NCBI RefSeq assembly: GCF_003363135.1
Contig: NZ_QRBB01000001.1
Location: forward strand, 496,001-560,000
DNA from: Alteriqipengyuania lutimaris
Lineage (GTDB): Bacteria > Pseudomonadota > Alphaproteobacteria > Sphingomonadales > Sphingomonadaceae
Reading direction: 5' to 3'
DNA length: 64,000 nt
Numbering within the stretch: position 1 is the first letter of the stretch; each line of letters starts with the position of its first letter. Positions 7,459-14,683 of the stretch are shown one piece after another. Under the pieces are notes generated by a model. The model saw only the letters and a list, made by a program, of their open reading frames with translations. It was not told where the DNA came from and did no database searches. Made by a program: the position numbers and the translations under genes.

Positions 7459-8439
7459 TTGAATCACGCCAGCAGGGTCGAGCTTTACAAAATTATTGAA
7501 GCGGATCGGAAGAGCCGAGTGCTAGCGCTCGTAAACAGCGAGCGTATTGGCCTCCAAACCCAGATTGCCAAGGATGCAGTCGTGCCGTTCGTCAATCTTC
7601 TAGATGACATTGGACCGGTTGAGAAGCTGTCGGTCATCCTTGACACCAACGGGGGGCAGACGTCCGCCGCGTGGCGACTAATCAACTTAATCCATTCGTT
7701 CTGCGAAGACCTCGAAGTGATCATCCCCACCAAGGCGATGAGCGCGGGGACCTTGATGTCTCTCGGCGCTGATCGGATTTTGATGACAAAACAAGCCGCG
7801 CTTGGTCCAATCGATCCCAGTCTTGATGGGCACGCTTTGGCCCCGATGACACAAGGCCCGACTGGCCATCCACTGAGGGTGTCAGTGAGCGCCGAAGCAG
7901 TCAGAGGATACATCGATGAGGTCAAAAAAGACATCACAGATCCCACTGGCCTCGCGGCGGTTTGGACCCATCTGGCCACGCAAATTCACCCACTCGTTTT
8001 GGGAGAGGTGTTCCGGGCAGGAACTCAGATTAGGCTACTGGCTAACAATCTGATCAAACGGCAAGTGAGTGACGAAGCTAAGCAAGAAGAGATCATTCAG
8101 CTTCTTTGCTCGGACTCGGGCAGCCATGACTACACGATCAATCGTCGACAAGCCGCAGAAATCGGACTCAACATCGAAAAGCCAAGCGGTCCCCTCTATA
8201 AGATTCTGGTTGAGGTAACGAAATCTTATAATTCGGAGCTCAAAACGCTTGAGCCATATTCGCCACAGTCGATCTTGGCTGGGCAGCAGTCCGCTCAGTA
8301 TGAGCTTGTGCGCGGGCTTATTGAGAGTACAGAGGCGAGCTATGGGTTTATGACGGAAGGGAGGCTGTCAGTGGATCCCAATGGTGCCGTCGGAACCTAC
8401 ACCGACCAGAAATCATTTGAGGGATGGAGAAGGCTATGA
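7459..8439 (+). CDS. SDH/ClpP-like serine protease (serine dehydrogenase proteinase family), inserted in the GTA cluster
   Basis: A TTG at 7459 with GAGGGGGAG eight bases upstream gives 326 residues; a GTG at 7435 would add eight. The protein has the ClpP/SppA-type fold signature of the SDH_sah family: DTNGG (62-66), KAMSAGTLMSLGAD with the probable nucleophile Ser95, and LGPIDPS (115-121). No signal peptide is seen, so it is probably cytoplasmic. A+T content and codon use are clearly higher in A/T than in the flanking GTA genes, and no such gene belongs to the RcGTA gene order, so it is likely acquired. Its substrate is unknown. Its end is ATGA-coupled to a small ORF. Confidence 0.75.
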   Translation: MNHASRVELYKIIEADRKSRVLALVNSERIGLQTQIAKDAVVPFVNLLDDIGPVEKLSVILDTNGGQTSAAWRLINLIHSFCEDLEVIIPTKAMSAGTLMSLGADRILMTKQAALGPIDPSLDGHALAPMTQGPTGHPLRVSVSAEAVRGYIDEVKKDITDPTGLAAVWTHLATQIHPLVLGEVFRAGTQIRLLANNLIKRQVSDEAKQEEIIQLLCSDSGSHDYTINRRQAAEIGLNIEKPSGPLYKILVEVTKSYNSELKTLEPYSPQSILAGQQSAQYELVRGLIESTEASYGFMTEGRLSVDPNGAVGTYTDQKSFEGWRRL

Positions 8440-8618
8440 TGCAATCTGCGGATTCCAGCTTATTTTTTATTCCTTCCTCGGACGCGCCACGATTTGATCA
8501 TAGCGCAGCCTTGGAGTGTGCCCCGGCAAATGCAACTGCAGCAGCTCCATCGTGGGGAACATGTCCCTTTGAAGCTAATCCAGTCAAATCGACGGAAATG
8601 GAGCGCACTTCGTATTAG
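8436..8618 (+). CDS. Small hypothetical protein coupled to the inserted protease
   Basis: 60 residues from the ATG at 8436, whose ATGA overlaps the stop of the protease gene; this junction is typical of translational coupling. I do not recognise a family. The sequence is low in charge, contains two Cys (ALECAP and GTCPFE) and has no membrane helix or signal peptide. It shares the low G+C of the protease and lies before a strong hairpin. It could be a partner, substrate or inhibitor of the protease, or simply a chance frame; the coupling is the main reason to keep it. Confidence 0.45.
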   Translation: MMQSADSSLFFIPSSDAPRFDHSAALECAPANATAAAPSWGTCPFEANPVKSTEMERTSY

Positions 8619-8653
8619 CTGCCTCCTGCGTTAGACGAAAGAAGAAGTAACCT

Positions 8654-8687
8654 GAGGGCCGGCGCACGACATCGTGCGCCGGCCCTC
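8654..8687 (+). terminator. Perfect 16-bp hairpin ahead of the GTA portal gene
   Basis: GAGGGCCGGCGCACGA (8654-8669) and its exact reverse complement (8672-8687) are separated by two bases, then TTGCG. The U-run is too short for a classical terminator, but the stem is very stable. It sits at the downstream edge of the inserted cassette and 33 bases before the portal start. Confidence 0.5.
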
Positions 8688-8720
8688 TTGCGTAACCAGT
8701 CCTCCTAGCCGGAGAACCCC

Positions 8721-9881
8721 ATGTCCTTCCTCACCTCCATCACCTCCGCCTTCAAGGGCGGGGGGAGCGCCCGTGTGCCTATCGCGCGCGGGTTTGCCTC
8801 GCCTTGGGCCAGCGCGTTCGAAATGCGCGGGGCGTCTGCTCCGCCGTTCGATTATGCGACCAGTCTCGAGGCCGGGTACGCGTCCAACCCGGTCGCGCAG
8901 CGGGCGGTGCGGATCGTGGCCGAGGGGGTGGGGGCCGCGCCCGTCTCCACCGATTCCGAAGACCTGCTCGCGCTCGTCACCGCGCCCTCCGCAGGCCAAT
9001 CGCTGGTCGAGACCATCGCGGCGCACCTGCTGCTGCACGGCAATGCCTTCGTGCAGGTGCTCAAGGACGCGGGCGGCAGGCCGGTCGAGCTGTTCGCGCT
9101 GCGGCCCGAGCGGGTGACGATCCGCCCTCGCGCCGACGGCTGGCCGGAGAGCTTCGCCTATCATCTCGGCGCGCAAACGCATGTGATCCCGCTGGAAGAC
9201 GAGGATGGCTGGCCCGGGCTGATCCATCTCAAATGCCTCAACCCCGGCGACGATCACTACGGCGCGGGGGCCTTGAGCGCCGCCGCGCAGGCCATCGCCA
9301 TCCACAACGCGGCCAGCCGCTGGAACCACGCCCTGCTGGAGAATGCCGCGCGGCCCTCGGGCGCGCTGGTCTATGCGCCCAGCGACGGGCAGGGGCTGAG
9401 CGCCGACCAGTTCGAACGGCTCAAGGCCGAGCTCGCCAGCGCCTTCCAGGGCAATGGCAATGCGGGGCGGCCGATGCTGCTCGAAGGGGGGCTGAGCTGG
9501 CAGAGCATGGCCCTGAGCCCCGCCGACATGGATTTCGCGACGCTCAAGGCCGCCGCGGCGCGCGACATCGCGCTCGCCTTCGGGGTGCCGCCGATGCTGC
9601 TCGGCCTGCCGGGCGACAACACCTATTCGAACTATCGCGAGGCCAACCGCGCGCTGTGGCGCCTCACGCTGCTGCCACTGGCGGACAAGATCTTCTCCGG
9701 GCTCGCCGCCGGGATGGGACCGTGGTTCGACGGGGCCGCGATCTCGGTCGATCTCGACCGGGTGCCAGCGCTCTCCGAAGACCGCGAGCGGCTGTGGAAG
9801 CAGGTGAGCGAGGCGACCTTCCTGACCGACGAAGAGCGCCGTGCGATGCTCGGCCTCGCCCCCGTGGAGACGAACCCATGA
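8721..9881 (+). CDS. GTA g3: HK97-type portal protein
   Basis: 386 residues, typical HK97-family portal length. Recognisable segments include YASNPVAQRAVRIVAEGV near the N-terminus, LLLHGNAFVQVL, and the conserved FGVPPMLLGLPGDNTYSNYREANRALWR near residue 290. The portal forms the dodecameric ring through which DNA enters and leaves the head and docks the terminase. SD-like GGAGAA precedes the ATG. Its last codons overlap the next gene (ATGA). Confidence 0.92.
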   Translation: MSFLTSITSAFKGGGSARVPIARGFASPWASAFEMRGASAPPFDYATSLEAGYASNPVAQRAVRIVAEGVGAAPVSTDSEDLLALVTAPSAGQSLVETIAAHLLLHGNAFVQVLKDAGGRPVELFALRPERVTIRPRADGWPESFAYHLGAQTHVIPLEDEDGWPGLIHLKCLNPGDDHYGAGALSAAAQAIAIHNAASRWNHALLENAARPSGALVYAPSDGQGLSADQFERLKAELASAFQGNGNAGRPMLLEGGLSWQSMALSPADMDFATLKAAAARDIALAFGVPPMLLGLPGDNTYSNYREANRALWRLTLLPLADKIFSGLAAGMGPWFDGAAISVDLDRVPALSEDRERLWKQVSEATFLTDEERRAMLGLAPVETNP

Positions 9882-10186
9882 CCAATGACGACATGCTCGC
9901 CCGGTTGCTGTCGCAGGCGAATGGCGAGGGGGCCGAGCTGATCACGCTGCGCGCCATCGCCGAGGAGGCGAGCGAACTGGGTGCGCAGCGCGCGCTCACC
10001 CGCATCGGCCTGTCCGACGAGGGCGCCTCGGGCGATATCGGCGAACTGCGCGAGCTGCTGCAGGCCTGGCGCGATGCCAAGGCGAGCGCGTGGAAGGCCG
10101 CGATCGAGTGGCTGGTGCGCGGGATGTGCGCGCTGCTGCTGCTCGGCATCGCGGTAAGGCTCGGCGTGCCGGGGGTGCTCAAGTGA
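9878..10186 (+). CDS. GTA-cluster small membrane-anchored protein (DUF6127-like, g3.5 position)
   Basis: 102 residues from the ATG at 9878, overlapping the portal stop by four bases. The N-terminal two thirds are charged and helical (MLARLLSQANGEG, LRAIAEEASELGAQRALTRIGL) and a single hydrophobic helix lies at about 80-95. A gene of this size and composition occupies the position between portal and protease in sphingomonad GTA clusters. Function unknown. Its stop overlaps the GTG of the protease gene, so portal, this gene and protease are translated in a chain. Confidence 0.65.
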   Translation: MTNDDMLARLLSQANGEGAELITLRAIAEEASELGAQRALTRIGLSDEGASGDIGELRELLQAWRDAKASAWKAAIEWLVRGMCALLLLGIAVRLGVPGVLK

Positions 10187-10644
10187 GGGCAGTGGCCAAC
10201 CTTCCCGGACCCGTTCGTGGTGAGCCTGTCGAACCGCGAACGGATGAGCCAGTGCTGAGGATCGCGGGTTACGCCGCGCTGTTCGATATTGCCGATGCCG
10301 CGCGCGATACGATCCGACCGGGAGCCTTCACCGCCACGCTCGCCCGAAACAGCGAGCCCCTGCCGCTCTACTGGCAGCACGACCCGCGCCAGCGGATCGG
10401 CTGGGTCGAGCGGATCGGGGAGGACGCGCGCGGGTTGCGGGTGATCGCGCGGGTCGACCGGCCCGCCAGCCGCGCCGCCGCGATGCTCGCGGCGCGCTCC
10501 GTCACTGGGCTGAGCTTCGGATACCGCGCCCGGCAAACCCGGCACACGCCGCACGGCCGCGAATTGCTCGCGGTCGAGCTGCTCGAAATCAGCCTCGTCA
10601 CCCATCCGCTGCAACACGGTGCTCGGGTGCATCTGATCGCCTGA
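10183..10644 (+). CDS. GTA g4: HK97-family prohead protease
   Basis: 153 residues from a GTG at 10183 that overlaps the previous stop (GTGA). S78-type prohead protease: GYAALFDI start of the fold, catalytic His66 in YWQHDP and Ser111 in VTGLSFGYR. It matures the capsid by cleaving the N-terminal delta region of g5. The N-terminal segment ~10-20 (PVRGEPVEPRT) is encoded by a palindromic genomic repeat at 10211-10243; the conserved fold begins after it, so the insertion is tolerated, or the true start may lie downstream (for example the GTG at 10252). Confidence 0.85.
   Translation: MRAVANLPGPVRGEPVEPRTDEPVLRIAGYAALFDIADAARDTIRPGAFTATLARNSEPLPLYWQHDPRQRIGWVERIGEDARGLRVIARVDRPASRAAAMLAARSVTGLSFGYRARQTRHTPHGRELLAVELLEISLVTHPLQHGARVHLIA
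10211..10243. repeat. Palindromic dispersed repeat within the protease coding sequence
   Basis: CCGTTCG at the left and CGAACGG at the right end enclose a TGGTGAGCCTGTCGAACC core. Sequences of the form GTTCG-GAGC-TGTCGAA are common dispersed intergenic repeats in sphingomonads (recalled, not searched). Here the copy is read in frame as a short Arg/Glu/Pro peptide. Confidence 0.55.
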
Positions 10645-10681
10645 GGCGGACCACCCGCACTTCCGTCTGCCCCACCCCCAA

Positions 10682-10710
10682 CCCCTCGCCTTCAAGGAGA
10701 GGGGGCTTTT
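10682..10710 (+). terminator. Hairpin with U-run between GTA protease and capsid genes
   Basis: CCCCTC-G-CCTT pairs with AAGG-A-GAGGGG around a central C, followed by CTTTT (10706-10710). It looks like a weak intrinsic terminator or attenuator, or a REP-like element, in the 91-base gap before the capsid gene. It could set the capsid level relative to the upstream genes. Confidence 0.4.
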
Positions 10711-10735
10711 CCCGTGCCCGAAAGAAAGGTTCTTT

Positions 10736-11899
10736 ATGGATATCCAGACCCCCATTATCGACACCGCCCCCGCCACGCCCGCCGACCCGCTCGACGCCAG
10801 CTTCGACATCGTTGCCCGGCAGGACGCGCTGGAAGAGAACGTCGCGACGATCCGCTCAGATCTCGACGAGGTGAAGGCGCGCGTGGACAAAATCGGCCGC
10901 GCGGCGCAGCGCCCGGCGCTTGCCGCCACCGACAGCGCGCCTGCCGAGGTGAAGGGCTTCGTCGACGGCTACCTGCGGCGCGGTGCCACGCACGAGATCA
11001 AGTCGCTCTCCGGCACGGTGCCTGCGGACGGCGGCTATGCCGTGCCGCGGCAGATCGATGCGATGATCGCCCGCGCGCTCACCGATATCAGCCCGATCCG
11101 CGCCATTGCGCAGGTCGTACAAACGGGCAGCGCGGGCTATCGCAAGTTGATCGCCACCGGCGGCACCGCCAGCGGCTGGGCGAGCGAGACGGGATCGCGC
11201 GACAAGACCGACACGCCGACCTTTGCCGAGATCGCGCCGCCGACGGGCGATCTCTACGCCAATCCGGCGGCATCGCAGGCCATGCTCGACGATGCGGCCT
11301 TCGATCTCGAAGCCTGGCTCGCTAGCGAGATCGCAATGGAGTTCGCGCGCGCCGAAGGGGCCGCCTTCGTCAAGGGCACGGGCATCAACCAGCCCAAGGG
11401 CTTCCTCACCGCGACCACTTCGACGCTCGGCGATGACAGCCGCGCCTTCGGATCGCTGCAATATATCGGGACCGGCGCTGCGGGCGGGTTGGGGAGCGAT
11501 CCGGACCTGACGCTGATCGACCTGGTCCATTCGCTCAAGGCCGGGCACCGGCAGGGCGCGAGCTTCGTGATGAATTCGGCGACGCTGGCCGAGGTGCGCA
11601 AGCTCAAGACCGTCGACGGCGCATTCCTGTGGCAGCCCGGCCTGGTCGAGGGACAGCCCGATCGGCTGCTGGGCTATCCGGTGGTCGAGGCCGAGGACAT
11701 GCCCGATATCGCGGCGGGCGAATATCCGATCGCCTTCGGCAATTTCCGCCACGGCTACCTGATCGCCGAACGCTCGGCCACGCAGGTGCTGCGCGATCCG
11801 TTCACCAACAAGCCGTTCGTCCACTTCTACGCGACCAAGCGCGTGGGCGGGCAGGTGCTCGACAGCGCGGCGATCAAGCTGCTGCGGATCGAGGCCTGA
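10736..11899 (+). CDS. GTA g5: HK97-type major capsid protein
   Basis: 387 residues. An N-terminal coiled, charged region to about 70-80 (delta/scaffold-like, with LDEVKARVDKIGR) precedes the HK97 capsid fold, with LSGTVPADGGYAVPRQID at its start and YLIAERSATQVLRDPFTNKPFVHFYATKRVGG near the C-terminus, both conserved in phage capsids of this family. It is probably cleaved by g4 after assembly. It is the most abundant GTA product, and its own ribosome site (AAGAAAGG) lies upstream. Confidence 0.93.
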   Translation: MDIQTPIIDTAPATPADPLDASFDIVARQDALEENVATIRSDLDEVKARVDKIGRAAQRPALAATDSAPAEVKGFVDGYLRRGATHEIKSLSGTVPADGGYAVPRQIDAMIARALTDISPIRAIAQVVQTGSAGYRKLIATGGTASGWASETGSRDKTDTPTFAEIAPPTGDLYANPAASQAMLDDAAFDLEAWLASEIAMEFARAEGAAFVKGTGINQPKGFLTATTSTLGDDSRAFGSLQYIGTGAAGGLGSDPDLTLIDLVHSLKAGHRQGASFVMNSATLAEVRKLKTVDGAFLWQPGLVEGQPDRLLGYPVVEAEDMPDIAAGEYPIAFGNFRHGYLIAERSATQVLRDPFTNKPFVHFYATKRVGGQVLDSAAIKLLRIEA

Positions 11900-11934
11900 C
11901 GCCGACCGGGTGGGGGAGGTCCGTCCCGCACCCC

Positions 11935-11973
11935 GCGCCCGCGCCGGATGCCCCCTTCGTCCGACGCGGGCGC
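11935..11973 (+). terminator. G+C-rich hairpin downstream of the capsid gene
   Basis: GCGCCCGCG (11935-11943) pairs with CGCGGGCGC (11965-11973), then CTTCCCCTTTG. The pyrimidine-rich tail is not a clean U-run. It may be a partial terminator or an mRNA stabiliser for the capsid message in the 104-base gap before g6. Confidence 0.3.
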
Positions 11974-12003
11974 CTTCCCCTTTGACGATTTCAGGAGACC
12001 GCC

Positions 12004-12555
12004 ATGACACGCCCATCCCTTCGGCGCGTTCTCGCCGGTGGCGATCTCGCGCCCGCGCTCGCCGAACTGAAGCACTGGCTCGGCATCACGCGGACCGCCG
12101 ACGATGCGCAGCTGACCGTTCTGCTCGGTGCAGGGCTGGAGGCGTGCGAGCGCTTTACCGGGCTCACCCCGCTCACCTCCACCATCGAGGAAACGCGCGA
12201 TGCGAGCCACGAATGGGCTCGGCTGACGACGCAGCCGATTGCGCAGGTCGCCGGCGTCGAAACGCTGGCCGACGACGGCACGCGTTCGGCGCTGGGCGGG
12301 GATGCCTACGACCTGCACCTCTCCGGCGACGGTTCGGCGGAGCTGCGCCTTCGTGGCGGGCCGTACCTGCGCCGGGTGGTCGTGACGCTCGAGGCAGGGC
12401 TCGCACCGGACTGGGCGAGCCTTCCCGACGGGCTGCGCCACGGCATCCTGCGCTTCGCCGCCTTCCTCCTCCGCGACGGCGAGCAGGGCACGGCCGAGCC
12501 GCCCGCCGCGATCGCCGCGCTGTGGCGCGCGTGGCGGCAGGTGCGCCTCGCATGA
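12004..12555 (+). CDS. GTA g6: head-tail connector (gp6-like adaptor)
   Basis: 183 residues. The N-terminal ALAELKHWLGITRTADDAQLTVLLGAGLEACERFTG is the usual head-tail connector motif (gp6/HK97 family), followed by a beta-rich middle and a helical C-terminus. It forms the ring below the portal. A GGAGACC ribosome site precedes the start. Its stop overlaps the following tiny gene by four bases. Confidence 0.82.
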   Translation: MTRPSLRRVLAGGDLAPALAELKHWLGITRTADDAQLTVLLGAGLEACERFTGLTPLTSTIEETRDASHEWARLTTQPIAQVAGVETLADDGTRSALGGDAYDLHLSGDGSAELRLRGGPYLRRVVVTLEAGLAPDWASLPDGLRHGILRFAAFLLRDGEQGTAEPPAAIAALWRAWRQVRLA

Positions 12556-12695
12556 TCCGCGTGAAGATCCCTGCGCTCGACCGGCTCGGCCGCGCGCTCG
12601 AACGCCGCGCGCGGCGGCTCGCCCGCCGACGCGCCGAGAGCGGCCATCCATGGCGCACGCCAACGAAGCTCTGGCCCCACTTCGGAGACGACTGA
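12552..12695 (+). CDS. Tiny basic protein at the GTA g7 position
   Basis: 47 residues from the ATG at 12552 (ATGA overlap with g6) to the stop that overlaps the g8 start (TGATG). Very Arg-rich (RLGRALERRARRLARRR). In RcGTA the g7 position holds a ~110-residue head-tail stopper; this product is less than half that size and shows no obvious stopper fold. It may be a reduced g7, or a lineage-specific small protein. The two-sided coupling argues that it is translated. Confidence 0.5.
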   Translation: MIRVKIPALDRLGRALERRARRLARRRAESGHPWRTPTKLWPHFGDD

Positions 12696-13084
12696 TGGAA
12701 ACGCTGCTGCGCGCCGCGCTGCTCGACCACCTGCGCGCCGATCCGGCGATGGCCGAGCGCTTCAACATCGTCGACGAGGCGGAGATCGAGCGTGCCTCGA
12801 CCCCGTGGCTGGCGCTGGTCGCCAGCGCCTCGATCGACTGGAGCACGAAGACCCATGCGGGGCGCGAGGTGCGTATCGCCTTCGAGCTGCGCCTGCACGG
12901 CGACGATCCGTCAACAGGGGCGCAGAGCGCCGAGCGGGTCGATGCCAGCATCCTTTCCCTGCCGCCCGAGCAGTCCGGTTTCCGCGTGGCGAGCGCGACG
13001 TTCCTGCGCGGCCGCGCCGAGCGTGGCGCGCGCAACACCCGCGCGATCCTGCGCGAATACCGCTTCCGCCTGCTGGCAATCTGA
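12695..13084 (+). CDS. GTA g8: DUF3168 tail-terminator-like protein
   Basis: 129 residues from the ATG at 12695. DUF3168 family: N-terminal LLRAALLDHLRADPAMAERF, middle WLALVASASIDWSTKTHAGREVRIAFELRL, C-terminal RAILREYRFRLLAI. DUF3168 proteins are tail terminators or neck proteins in siphophages and occupy g8 in GTAs. The start overlaps the preceding stop, so it is translationally coupled. Confidence 0.82.
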   Translation: METLLRAALLDHLRADPAMAERFNIVDEAEIERASTPWLALVASASIDWSTKTHAGREVRIAFELRLHGDDPSTGAQSAERVDASILSLPPEQSGFRVASATFLRGRAERGARNTRAILREYRFRLLAI

Positions 13085-13211
13085 TTTTCGCTCGCGGCCG
13101 ATCGCCCTTCGGGCGGCCTGCGCGGGCGCGGCGCAAAAGCGCCGACGGGCAGTCGCCCTTGCGGTTCGTCTTTCGACGGACCGATGCTTTCTCCATCGAA
13201 AGGACATCTCC

Positions 13212-13619
13212 ATGACCGGGCAAAAAGGCTCCGCCTTCCTCCTCAAGATCGGCGATGGTGCCGCACCGCCTACCTACGAAACCGTCGCCGGGCTGCGCAC
13301 CACGCAGATGTCGATCAATGGCGACAGCGTGGTCGTCACCCACAAAGACTCGGGCGGCTGGCGCGAATTGCTGTCGGGAGCGGGCACCCGCTCGGTCTCG
13401 GTCAGTGCGGGCGGCATCTTCTTGGGCTCGGCTGCGGAGGCGCGGGTGCAAACCCATGCGCTCGCCGGGACGATCGCCGAATACGAACTGTCGTTCGAGG
13501 ATGGCGCGCGCCTGCGCGGCCGCTTTCTCGTCCAGCGGCTCGATTTTTCGGGCGATTTCAACGGCGAGCGCAATTACACGATCCAGCTCGAAAGCTCGGG
13601 CGCGGTGGCTGCGGTATGA
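13212..13619 (+). CDS. GTA g9: major tail tube protein (TP901-1 type)
   Basis: 135 residues, the typical size of the GTA tail tube subunit. Begins GQKGSAFLLKIGDG and contains the family segment VVVTHKDSGGWRELLSGAGTRSVSVSAGGIF. It stacks as rings to form the non-contractile tail. AAGGA lies seven bases before the ATG. The 127-base gap upstream contains small hairpins (for example CGCCC-TTC-GGGCG at about 13106-13118) but no gene. Confidence 0.88.
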   Translation: MTGQKGSAFLLKIGDGAAPPTYETVAGLRTTQMSINGDSVVVTHKDSGGWRELLSGAGTRSVSVSAGGIFLGSAAEARVQTHALAGTIAEYELSFEDGARLRGRFLVQRLDFSGDFNGERNYTIQLESSGAVAAV

Positions 13620-13921
13620 GCGCGAACCAGTTACGCGGCGAGGCCTCGATCCGCATCGCGGGCGAAGTCCGCACGCTGCGCCCCAGCTTCACCGCGCTGG
13701 TCGCGGCGGAGGAAGAGCTCGGCGCGCTGTTCGCGCTGGTCGAGCGGGCGGGCGGCGGCGAACTGCGCCTGACCGAAATCGCGGCGCTGTTCTGGCATTG
13801 CCTCGAGGATCGCGCAGGCCTGACGCGCGAAGCGGTGGGCGAGGCGATCCTCGCCGGCGGTCTCGCCGCCGCCACGAAGCCGCTGCGCGCACTGCTCGGC
13901 GCGATCCTGCAGGGTCGCTGA
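13616..13921 (+). CDS. GTA g10: tail assembly protein (GTA_gp10 family)
   Basis: 101 residues from the ATG overlapping the g9 stop. Pattern RGEASIRIAGEVRTLRPSFTALVAAEEELG then LRLTEIAALFWHCLE is the GTA gp10 / phage tail-assembly-chaperone-like family. It probably chaperones tape-measure and tube assembly together with the next small gene. Confidence 0.82.
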   Translation: MSANQLRGEASIRIAGEVRTLRPSFTALVAAEEELGALFALVERAGGGELRLTEIAALFWHCLEDRAGLTREAVGEAILAGGLAAATKPLRALLGAILQGR

Positions 13922-13932
13922 AGGGGCCGGTG

Positions 13933-14124
13933 ATGAACGATTTCGCCAGCGGCGTCCCGCCGCTCGCCGCGCTCGCCGCACAGGCGCTCGGCTGGCCGCC
14001 CGACGCTTTCTGGCGCGCCACTCCGGCCGAACTGGCCACCGCACTCGGCCCCGCGACCCCTGCGCCCGAAGGCATCGGCCGGGACGATCTCGAACGACTG
14101 ATGGAGCGCGAAGCCCATGGATGA
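13933..14124 (+). CDS. GTA g10.1: small tail assembly chaperone
   Basis: 63 residues from the ATG at 13933. LAAQALGWPPDAFWRATPAELATAL is the conserved motif of the small rcc01693-type chaperone (Phage_TAC family) found between gp10 and the tape measure. It overlaps the g11 start by eight bases. In many siphophages the paired chaperones coat the tape measure during tail assembly. Confidence 0.8.
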   Translation: MNDFASGVPPLAALAAQALGWPPDAFWRATPAELATALGPATPAPEGIGRDDLERLMEREAHG

Positions 14125-14683
14125 CGACCTCGACACGATGCTGATCGACGTGCGCGCGAATACGCAGGATTTTGCCGATGACATCGCGCGGATGCGGCGC
14201 GATCTGGACACAACGCTCGTGTCCGGCTTCGCGCAGGCGGGCAATGTGCTCGAACGCGGGCTCCTCTCGGCCATCCGGCGCGGCAGCCTCGGCTTCGAGG
14301 ACCTGCAGGCCTCCGCGAGCAAGGCGATCGACCGGATCGCAAGCCAGGCGCTGAAGCTCGGCCTCGGGCAGGTCTTCGGCAACGCCAGCCCGCTCGGCGG
14401 CATCGTCGGCACCTTGCTGTCCGGCGCCCTCGGCCTGCCCGGCCGCGCGACCGGCGGGCCGGTGAGCGCGCAGCGCGGCTACCTCGTCGGCGAGCGCGGG
14501 CCCGAACTCTTCGTGCCGCCGTCCGATGGCCGCATCCTGCCGGTCTCGCAGGATGGCGGGCCGCGCCGGGTCGAGGTCTCGATCCAGCTGGCCGCGCCTT
14601 CCGGGACGAGCGCCCCCGTCGCGCTCGAACGTTCCAGCCGCCAGATCGCCGCCGCGGTACGCCGCGCGATGGAGAAGAGCTGA
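14117..14683 (+). CDS. GTA g11: tail tape-measure protein (short)
   Basis: 188 residues, short for a tape measure, consistent with the short GTA tail. The N-terminus is helical (LDTMLIDVRANTQDFADDIARMRRDLDTTL), the middle is a hydrophobic Gly-rich segment (GGIVGTLLSGALGLPG), and the C-terminal part has the conserved RGYLVGERGPELFVPPSDGRI motif of prophage tape-measure tails. It ends one base into the next gene. Confidence 0.85.
   Translation: MDDDLDTMLIDVRANTQDFADDIARMRRDLDTTLVSGFAQAGNVLERGLLSAIRRGSLGFEDLQASASKAIDRIASQALKLGLGQVFGNASPLGGIVGTLLSGALGLPGRATGGPVSAQRGYLVGERGPELFVPPSDGRILPVSQDGGPRRVEVSIQLAAPSGTSAPVALERSSRQIAAAVRRAMEKS

Noticed and set aside
7435..8439. Inserted gene as a signal-peptide peptidase SppA
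   Set aside because: No membrane anchor and the motif set fits the cytoplasmic SDH-type family better; ClpP-like fold is shared.
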